Positions 34,575 to 40,505 of a stretch of DNA of 40,505 nt are shown here, piece by piece. Under the pieces are notes generated by a model. That model had not been told where the DNA came from and did not search any database. It saw only the letters and a program-made list of their open reading frames with translations. The number at the start of each line of letters is the position of its first letter. Position 1 is the stretch's first letter. The DNA comes from Saprospiraceae bacterium. GTDB lineage: Bacteria; Bacteroidota; Bacteroidia; Chitinophagales; Saprospiraceae. Position numbers and translations under genes: made by a program. The stretch is taken from assembly GCA_021738725.1 (NCBI GenBank), contig JAIPBE010000032.1, forward strand, positions 1 through 40,505. Direction: 5' to 3'.

Positions 34575-35780
34575 ATGGCTCAAGCATTTATTATTGACGG
34601 CGTTCGCACCCCCATCGGCAAGTTCACCGGCACCTTATCACCGGTGCGGACCGATGACCTGGCTGCCCATGCCCTGCGAGAATTGATGTTGCGGCATCCC
34701 GATCTTCCTGGAGCAGCAATCGATGACGTCATCATGGGTTGTGCCAATCAGGCCGGAGAAGACAATCGCAATGTGGCACGAATGGCCCTGTTACTGGCCG
34801 GACTCCCCTGGTCGGTCCCCGGAGAGACCATCAACCGGTTGTGTGCATCGGGGATGTCCTCTGCTGTCCATGCATTCCGCGCCATCGCTGCCAATGAAGG
34901 CAATCTGTTCATCGCAGGAGGTGTGGAGCACATGACCCGCGGTCCCTGGGTCATTTCCAAGACATCTACACCATTTGGTAGAGATGCCGAAATGCACGAC
35001 TCCAGTTTTGGCTGGCGCTTTGTCAATCCGGCTATGAAACAGCATTTTGGCACAGATGCCATGGGAGAGACCGCTGAGAACCTGGCAGACAAGTACCAGA
35101 TCAACCGCGAAGACCAGGATGCATTTGCCTGCTGGTCTCAGGAAAAAGCAGAGGCCGCACGGATCGCCGGAAGACTGGCCGAAGAGATCGCCCCTGTGGC
35201 CATCCCACGCCGAAAACAGGAGCCTCTCATCTTTGCAGAAGATGAATTTCCAAGAGCAGGCACCACCCGGGAAACGTTGGCCGGATTGCGGCCGGCATTC
35301 CGAAAAGAGGGTACTGTCACTGCCGGGAATGCATCCGGATTGAATGATGGTGCTGCTGCATTGTTGATCGCTTCCGAGGCAGGTGTCCGAAAACACAACC
35401 TCACCCCGTTAACGCGCATTCTGAGTTCAGGTGTGGCCGGGGTGGAACCACGGATCATGGGTATTGGCCCGGTTCCGGCCTCCCAACTGGCCCTCCAGCG
35501 CGCGGGGTTGACCCTGGAACAAATGGACGTGATAGAGGTCAATGAGGCCTTTGCTGCGCAGGTACTCGCCTGTACCCGTACCCTGGGTCTGGCCGACGAT
35601 GATGCACGTATCAACCCCAATGGCGGTGCCATCGCCCTGGGCCATCCATTGGGGATGACCGGTGCGCGGATCCTTCTTTCCGCCTCCCGTGAATTGGTAC
35701 GTCGCCAGGGACGTTATGCCCTGGTCACCATGTGTATTGGTGTCGGGCAGGGTTATGCGGTAGTTATCGAACGGGCTTGA
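34575..35780 (+). CDS. Thiolase, 3-oxoadipyl-CoA/acetyl-CoA acyltransferase type
   Basis: Type II thiolase that cleaves 3-oxoacyl-CoA with CoA or condenses acetyl-CoA units. It has 401 residues, and the catalytic set is complete: C90 in NRLCASGM, H357 in GHPLGMTGAR and C387 in TMCIGVGQG, plus VNEAFAAQ. Length, active-site numbering and motifs such as GEDNRNVARMALLLAGLP and DSSFGWRFVNPAMKQ resemble PcaF/PaaJ (3-oxoadipyl-CoA thiolase). No aromatic-degradation genes are nearby, so substrate choice is uncertain and no gene symbol is given. It is convergent with rlmB, 24 bp away, with no clear terminator between them. Confidence 0.9.
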   Translation: MAQAFIIDGVRTPIGKFTGTLSPVRTDDLAAHALRELMLRHPDLPGAAIDDVIMGCANQAGEDNRNVARMALLLAGLPWSVPGETINRLCASGMSSAVHAFRAIAANEGNLFIAGGVEHMTRGPWVISKTSTPFGRDAEMHDSSFGWRFVNPAMKQHFGTDAMGETAENLADKYQINREDQDAFACWSQEKAEAARIAGRLAEEIAPVAIPRRKQEPLIFAEDEFPRAGTTRETLAGLRPAFRKEGTVTAGNASGLNDGAAALLIASEAGVRKHNLTPLTRILSSGVAGVEPRIMGIGPVPASQLALQRAGLTLEQMDVIEVNEAFAAQVLACTRTLGLADDDARINPNGGAIALGHPLGMTGARILLSASRELVRRQGRYALVTMCIGVGQGYAVVIERA

Positions 35781-35804
35781 TCCCGGCAAACGTCAAGAAG
35801 CCGG

Positions 35805-36551
35805 TCAGCTGAAGCTGCCTCGTTGGCGCATCGCCTCGTAGAGCAGGATGCCTGCTGCAACGGAGACATTATAAGAATCTACTTCTACGGATTGCGGGAT
35901 TCGCACCCGATGATCCAATGATTTGAGCAAGTCCGCATCGATGCCGGAGCCCTCCGCACCCATCAACAGACACACGGGTATCGTCAGATCGAGTTTAGCA
36001 GGCACCACACTATGCTCCAGTGCCGCCCCGATCACCTGGACACCAGATTGACGCAGGATGTCTATGGCGTAGGGTAAAGCCTCCCGACAAACAGGCAAAT
36101 GAAGCAATGCGCCCGCCGATGCCTTGACAGCATCTTCATTAAAACGAGCCACATCCCTGGTCCCGATGATCATGCCATGCGCCCCGGCAGCAAGCGCTGA
36201 CCGAGCGATTGCCCCGGCATTTCGGACGTCTGTGACCCCGTCCAGCATGATGAACAGGGGTGTTTCGCCCTTTTCATAGACGGCCGGGACCAGATCGGCA
36301 ATTCGGTAGAAGGGAACGGCCGAACGCCAGGCGATCACGCCCTGGTGGTTGCCATTCCAGATCCGCGTCAAAGCAGCGGGGGGAACCAGTTTGATCGGAA
36401 TACGCTGTTCGCGACAGCGTTCCCGGATCTTCGCTTCCGCAGGTCCCTGAGATCCACGGGACATCCAGACACTATCTACGGCCAAACCGTTTTCCAGTGC
36501 TTCCAGCACCGGATGCCGACCCGCAATGAATTCTTTACCTTTTCCTGCCAT
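35805..36551 (-). CDS. rlmB: RlmB/TrmH-family RNA 2'-O-methyltransferase
   Basis: SPOUT-class methyltransferase that by family modifies the ribose of G2251 in 23S rRNA. 248 residues. The small N-terminal L30-like substrate-binding domain begins MAGKGKEFIAGRHPVLEAL. The trefoil-knot domain has the three motifs DVRNAGAIARSALAAG, LLMGAEGSGI and VDSYNVSVAAGILLYE. The frame extends upstream to 36605, but the ATG at 36551 gives the family start. A TrmH-type tRNA specificity cannot be excluded by sequence reading alone, although the GRHPVLEAL opening favours RlmB. Confidence 0.9.
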   Translation of the reverse strand: MAGKGKEFIAGRHPVLEALENGLAVDSVWMSRGSQGPAEAKIRERCREQRIPIKLVPPAALTRIWNGNHQGVIAWRSAVPFYRIADLVPAVYEKGETPLFIMLDGVTDVRNAGAIARSALAAGAHGMIIGTRDVARFNEDAVKASAGALLHLPVCREALPYAIDILRQSGVQVIGAALEHSVVPAKLDLTIPVCLLMGAEGSGIDADLLKSLDHRVRIPQSVEVDSYNVSVAAGILLYEAMRQRGSFS

Positions 36552-36622
36552 AGATATTGTCTTCCAGGCTTCAAATAACGGCTTTTTCACCATGGAACTG
36601 GGCAATCATGATCATGTTTACT

Positions 36623-36630
36623 TAAATTTG
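36623..36630 (+). promoter_or_regulatory. -7 element for the M36 protease
   Basis: TAAATTTG is an exact TAnnTTTG match, 57 nt before the ATG at 36688. No matching -33 TTTG was seen. It lies in the divergent interval with rlmB. Confidence 0.4.
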
Positions 36631-36687
36631 AGAACTCATACTCGCTTTTTTACGTTTTCAGAACACTATACAATCAAACTTTTCAGG

Positions 36688-39600
36688 ATGAAACAAGTTT
36701 CCACCTTGCTTTTGATCCTGCTGGTGCCTATTATACTCGTGGCCCAGCAGCAGTCGAGCCTGGATATCGCCTTGCGATATCTGGAGTCCCAGTCCAAAAC
36801 ACTCGGCATCACTTCCAGTGATCTGGCCGATCTGGCTATTGACAATGAATATCAGACCGTCACAAATGGCGTGACCCATCTCTATCTGATCCAACGCTAT
36901 CAGGGTATCGAGGTGTACAATGCCATTGCCAACGTGAATATTCAACATGGCGAAGTCCTTTTCACCGGCAACCGGTTGATCCCCAATCTGGCTTCGAAGG
37001 TGAATGCGACGCAGCCCGTCATCACCCCGACGCAGGCACTGGAGAAAGCACTTCTCCACCTGGGCATCACCCCTGCCAAGACCTTTTCTCTTCTCGAACG
37101 CGTTTCTCCACACGAAATGACCTATGACAAGGGTGACTTCTCACATGAGAATGTGCCCGTCAAACTTCGCTTGCAACCCATGCAGAACGGCACCGTACGT
37201 CTGGCCTGGGATATGGCGATTGACCTGGTCGATGGACAGGACTACTGGAGCATTCGTGTGGATGCCCTCACCGGGGAAATTCTGGACAAACATTCATGGA
37301 CCATTCATTGCTCTTTCGGATCCGCAGCAGAAGAAGGTTGTGACCACAATCACGCCCTCACCCACCGGCAAATGGTTTCCGTCAAAGAAGCACGCCAGCA
37401 AAACCGGACGACAACCGGATCAGTCCCGAATTCCTATAATGTATTTGCCTTCCCGCTTGAAAGCCCCGCTCATGGCGACCGCAGCATCGTTGTCGATCCT
37501 GCCGATCCCGTCGCTTCTCCTTTTGGATGGCATGACGTCAATGGTGTCGCAGGTGCTGAGTTCACCTATACTCGCGGGAATAATGTCCGCGCGTTTGATG
37601 CGCGAAACTCCAACACCAGCAGTAATGGCGACGAACCAGATGGTGGCGCGCAGCTTGAGTTCGACTTTCCGCTGGATGAAAATGCCGAGCCAGAAACGTT
37701 TACGGATGCAGCTGTCGTCAATCTGTTCTATGCCATCAATATGATCCATGACAAGACCTATCATTATGGTTTTAACGAGGAGGCTGGAAATTTTCAGACA
37801 AAGAACTACACCAATATGGGTGAGGGCGGTGACTTCGTCAACGGTCTGGCTCAATTTGGTGCTGTAGGTCTGCAGAATATCAACAACGCCGACTTCTCCA
37901 CCCCTCCGGATGGCGCGAGTGGTCGCATGCGCATGTTCCTCTGGGATCGTTCTGCTGCTGGAGCAGTGGAGTATCTCAACATTAATGCCCCGTCTGAAGT
38001 CGCCGGTAAAGTACAAACCTCTCTGGCCAGTTTTGGCCCACAGATCACCTCTACTCCGACAACAGGAGAAATTGTCGTAGTGGATGATGGGACGGGGAAT
38101 CCCACACAGGGATGTTACAACCCGACTAATGATGTCAATGGTAAGATCGTACTGATCGACCGCGGCAATTGTGAATTTGGAAAGAAGATCCTCAACGCTG
38201 AAAAGGCAGGTGCTATCGCTGTGATCATCTGCAACTTCGAAGATGCATTTGTCAATATGGGAGCAGGTGCTGTTGGTAGCCAGGTCACCATTCCATCTGT
38301 ATTTGTACGTCAGTCGGATTGCGCCATCTTCCGGGTATTTGCCGGTACAGGACTTACCGCGACCATCGCTGCACCTGTAGACCCGACTGATCCAGACTAC
38401 CTCGATGGCACCCTGGACAATGGGATCATCTGCCATGAAAATGGCCATGGTATCTCCAATCGCCTCACCGGCGGACCCAGCCAGGCCGGTTGCCTGGGTG
38501 GCGAAGAGCAAATGGGTGAAGGATGGTCTGATTTCATGGCCCTGATCATGACTGCCAAAGAAGGCGACACGCCTGATATGAAACGCGGTATTGGCACATT
38601 TGTCAGCCGTGAAGCCACTAATGGTAAGGGTATTCGGAACTTCCCTTATTCCACGGATATGACCATCAATCCGGTGACGTACAACGACATTCGGACCTTG
38701 TCGGTACCGCATGGTGTCGGCTCCGTATGGTGCTCCATGCTTTGGGATCTGTACTGGGCGATGGCCGACAAGTATGGCTATGATCCTGATTTTGACAATC
38801 CGGATTCGGGTAATAACAAGGCCATCCAACTGGTGATGGACGGTATGAAAATGCAGGCCTGTACACCCGGGTTTATAGATGGCCGGGATGCTATCCTGGC
38901 TGCAGACCTGGCGGACAACAATGGTGAGAACCAATGTTTGATCTGGGAAGTATTCGCTCGCCGTGGTCTGGGTGTCAATGCAGATCAAGGTGTTTCTGCG
39001 CTTCGCTCAGATGGTATTGAAAACTTTGAAGTGCCCGACTGTCGTCCGGAGCTCAAGGTGAGAAAAGCCGTCACCTCCGTGATCAATGCCGGCGATCCCA
39101 TCGATGTGGTACTGACTGTGAAGAACGACCGACCTGATGCCGTAACCGGCGTGGTCATCCGTGATCTCGTTCCGGAAAACGCCACTTTCGTAGCGGCATC
39201 TGCCAGCATGATGGTCACCCAAAATGGTGATGAACTGTTATTCAACATCGGCAATATGGCCGCCGGAACCTCCCTGGAGATCACCTATACGCTGAATACC
39301 TCGGAGGTACATGGTTCCGACCTGATCTATTATGAGCCATGCGAAGTAGATGATATTGAAATCTGGTTGAAAGAGTGGGTGGATGGTGCGAATCAGCTCT
39401 ATTTTGAAGTGTCGGATTATCAGGTCAACAACGGCACGAATGCCTGGGGTATCCTCAATTCGGATACGACCCTGCGCACCAACCTCTACCTGATCGATCC
39501 CGTCACGCTGGATGCTGACAAACCCATCCTTCGCTTCAGTCATTCCTACAACTCCGAATATCGGGTGGATGGCGGATTCGTTCAGGTCTCCACCGATTAT

Positions 39601-40227
39601 GGTGCCAACTGGCTGGATGTCCGCGACAAACTGTTCCGTGAGTCGTATGCACTGGGAGGTATTCAGTATAGCACCTTCAGTGTGCCAAACACGGTCGGAT
39701 TCACCGGATCCTCTGATGGATTCGTGGATACCTATATCGATCTGTCGGAGTATGCCGGGCAAGATGTTTTGATCCGCTGGTTGTTTGCCTGCGACGGCAA
39801 TACGGCAGACGTCACGAATGGCTGGTTTATTGACGACGTGACCTTTATGGGCATGTACAATTACAATGCGGAGGTCTGTGCCAGCTTTGACCAGGGTCCG
39901 GATTTCTGTGACCTGCCAGCCGGAAAAGGAACCTTTGTGGAACATAGCACCACTGGTATTCACAACGAACCTGTCCTGGAAGGGATCGATGTCTATCCTA
40001 ACCCTGCCCAAGAACAGCTTTATGTGACCATTGATCGCGGTACACCCGCTGATTACCAGATCACGCTGACCAGCCTGGAAGGCAAAGCATTGTGGACCAC
40101 ACAATTGAGAGGAACCACATATCAGACCGTTCAGATCCCGTTGCAGCAGACAACGATGGGTCTGTACCTGATCAAGATCCAGTCGGATGAAGGGGTCTAT
40201 GTCAGAAAGGTTGTGATCAAGCCGTAA
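36688..40227 (+). CDS. Secreted M36 fungalysin-like metalloprotease with T9SS sorting domain
   Basis: 1,179-residue exported zinc protease. It has a signal peptide (MKQVSTLLLILLVPIILVAQ), then an FTP-type propeptide and inhibitory region (about 22-215). The M36 catalytic domain (about 250-780) carries H583-E-N-G-H587 and the third ligand E611 in GEGWSDF. A protease-associated domain (about 455-560: GKIVLIDRGNCEFGKKILNAEKAGA) is inserted before the zinc site. A DUF11-like beta domain follows (about 790-870: VVLTVKNDRPDAVTGVVI), then a jelly-roll-like region with GWFIDDVTF. The C-terminal type A sorting domain (about 1099-1179) begins DVYPNPAQEQLYV and ends VRKVVIKP. It should cross the outer membrane via type IX secretion and be attached or released. 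It probably degrades extracellular protein. A strong terminator follows. Confidence 0.95.
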   Translation: MKQVSTLLLILLVPIILVAQQQSSLDIALRYLESQSKTLGITSSDLADLAIDNEYQTVTNGVTHLYLIQRYQGIEVYNAIANVNIQHGEVLFTGNRLIPNLASKVNATQPVITPTQALEKALLHLGITPAKTFSLLERVSPHEMTYDKGDFSHENVPVKLRLQPMQNGTVRLAWDMAIDLVDGQDYWSIRVDALTGEILDKHSWTIHCSFGSAAEEGCDHNHALTHRQMVSVKEARQQNRTTTGSVPNSYNVFAFPLESPAHGDRSIVVDPADPVASPFGWHDVNGVAGAEFTYTRGNNVRAFDARNSNTSSNGDEPDGGAQLEFDFPLDENAEPETFTDAAVVNLFYAINMIHDKTYHYGFNEEAGNFQTKNYTNMGEGGDFVNGLAQFGAVGLQNINNADFSTPPDGASGRMRMFLWDRSAAGAVEYLNINAPSEVAGKVQTSLASFGPQITSTPTTGEIVVVDDGTGNPTQGCYNPTNDVNGKIVLIDRGNCEFGKKILNAEKAGAIAVIICNFEDAFVNMGAGAVGSQVTIPSVFVRQSDCAIFRVFAGTGLTATIAAPVDPTDPDYLDGTLDNGIICHENGHGISNRLTGGPSQAGCLGGEEQMGEGWSDFMALIMTAKEGDTPDMKRGIGTFVSREATNGKGIRNFPYSTDMTINPVTYNDIRTLSVPHGVGSVWCSMLWDLYWAMADKYGYDPDFDNPDSGNNKAIQLVMDGMKMQACTPGFIDGRDAILAADLADNNGENQCLIWEVFARRGLGVNADQGVSALRSDGIENFEVPDCRPELKVRKAVTSVINAGDPIDVVLTVKNDRPDAVTGVVIRDLVPENATFVAASASMMVTQNGDELLFNIGNMAAGTSLEITYTLNTSEVHGSDLIYYEPCEVDDIEIWLKEWVDGANQLYFEVSDYQVNNGTNAWGILNSDTTLRTNLYLIDPVTLDADKPILRFSHSYNSEYRVDGGFVQVSTDYGANWLDVRDKLFRESYALGGIQYSTFSVPNTVGFTGSSDGFVDTYIDLSEYAGQDVLIRWLFACDGNTADVTNGWFIDDVTFMGMYNYNAEVCASFDQGPDFCDLPAGKGTFVEHSTTGIHNEPVLEGIDVYPNPAQEQLYVTIDRGTPADYQITLTSLEGKALWTTQLRGTTYQTVQIPLQQTTMGLYLIKIQSDEGVYVRKVVIKP

Positions 40228-40245
40228 GGCGTTTTTTACAAGACC

Positions 40246-40281
40246 AAAAAGCCGGAGATGGATTCATCTCCGGCTTTTTTT
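40246..40281 (+). terminator. Rho-independent terminator after the M36 protease
   Basis: Stem AAAAAGCCGGAGATG (40246-40260) pairs perfectly with CATCTCCGGCTTTTT (40265-40279) over a 4-nt loop and ends in a T-run. The A-run on the left makes it usable by the minus strand as well. Confidence 0.95.
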
Positions 40282-40505
40282 ATGTGGTCATAACATCCAC
40301 AAATACCAGTCCGACATAGATTCAAAGTCGGATCTGAGCGACTACGCTTTTCTCCTCAACTCCTTCACTCCTCATATGTTTGTAAAAGTAGAGAATTTGG
40401 TTCATCTTGATCAGGATGAATCGAAGCCGGGCAGGTAAACACATTCTACTCCTAAATACGGTAAAGATACCGATATACAAGTTGAGGTAAGACCTGCCTG
40501 GTTCT
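40282..40505. other. Unassigned right edge
   Basis: 224 bases with no open frame or motif I can support. It is not built from the heptamer words of the other gene-free regions. Confidence 0.5.

Noticed and set aside
37420-38988. A 522-codon minus-strand open frame opposite the M36 protease
   Set aside because: It is a shadow frame. The plus strand encodes a complete protease with active-site and sorting motifs, while the minus frame has no recognisable domain.

Overview
The window looks like a chromosomal segment of a Bacteroidota bacterium, plausibly Saprospiria or a related free-living lineage. The evidence is a protease with a type IX secretion C-terminal sorting domain, a PorW/SprE-like type IX secretion lipoprotein, many short lipoprotein signals, a CarboxypepD-type TonB receptor, a uppS-bamA pair, TAnnTTTG-type promoter elements close to starts, and almost no Shine-Dalgarno sequences. 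No rRNA, tRNA, CRISPR array, prophage or transposase gene was found.

Layout. 1-954: gene-free repeats. 955-1983 (-): UDP-glucose 4-epimerase. 2259-5544: a TlpA-type thioredoxin and a DUF255 thioredoxin-like lipoprotein, AT-richer than their surroundings by eye. 5545-6412: pyrimidine-rich repeats. 6413-12715: a TMTC-like membrane glycosyltransferase with TPRs, a GH3/beta-lactamase fusion, and a LolC/E-type permease whose start overlaps the fusion gene's stop. 12716-13839: a large tandem-repeat block. 13840-15735: a small conserved protein and two cyclophilin lipoproteins. 15809-19040: a His/Cys-rich secreted peptide, a TonB-dependent receptor and a small lipoprotein, closed by a perfect 34-nt palindrome. 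19258-22600: uppS-bamA. 23340-25964: a DUF1800/DUF1501 pair. 26096-29179 (-): PorW/SprE-like. 29297-32440: M23 peptidase, NfeD-like protein and flotillin. 33040-34125 (-): CsgG-like/beta-barrel protein. 34260-35780: Rof-like protein and thiolase. 35805-36551 (-): RlmB-type methyltransferase. 36688-40227: fungalysin-like secreted protease.

Most genes serve the cell envelope: BamA folds outer-membrane proteins, UppS supplies the lipid carrier for peptidoglycan and glycans, NagZ-like, M23 and LolC/E-type proteins act on the wall or on lipoproteins, cyclophilins and thioredoxin-fold proteins assist periplasmic folding, and PorW belongs to the machinery that would export the M36 protease at the end of the window.

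The most unusual signal is not a gene. The intergenic blocks are built from at least eight unrelated words, each tandemly repeated with a 7-nt period (one family is 8-nt): TTCGGNN, TTTACCC, AACTGAT, GACAACT, GGAATNA, TTGGGNN, TTGAACN and GTTATTNN. These are embedded in larger duplications of about 114, 291 and 333 bp. I know of no described element class that explains this mixture. The second candidate system is the three-gene metal-handling-like operon at 15809-19040.
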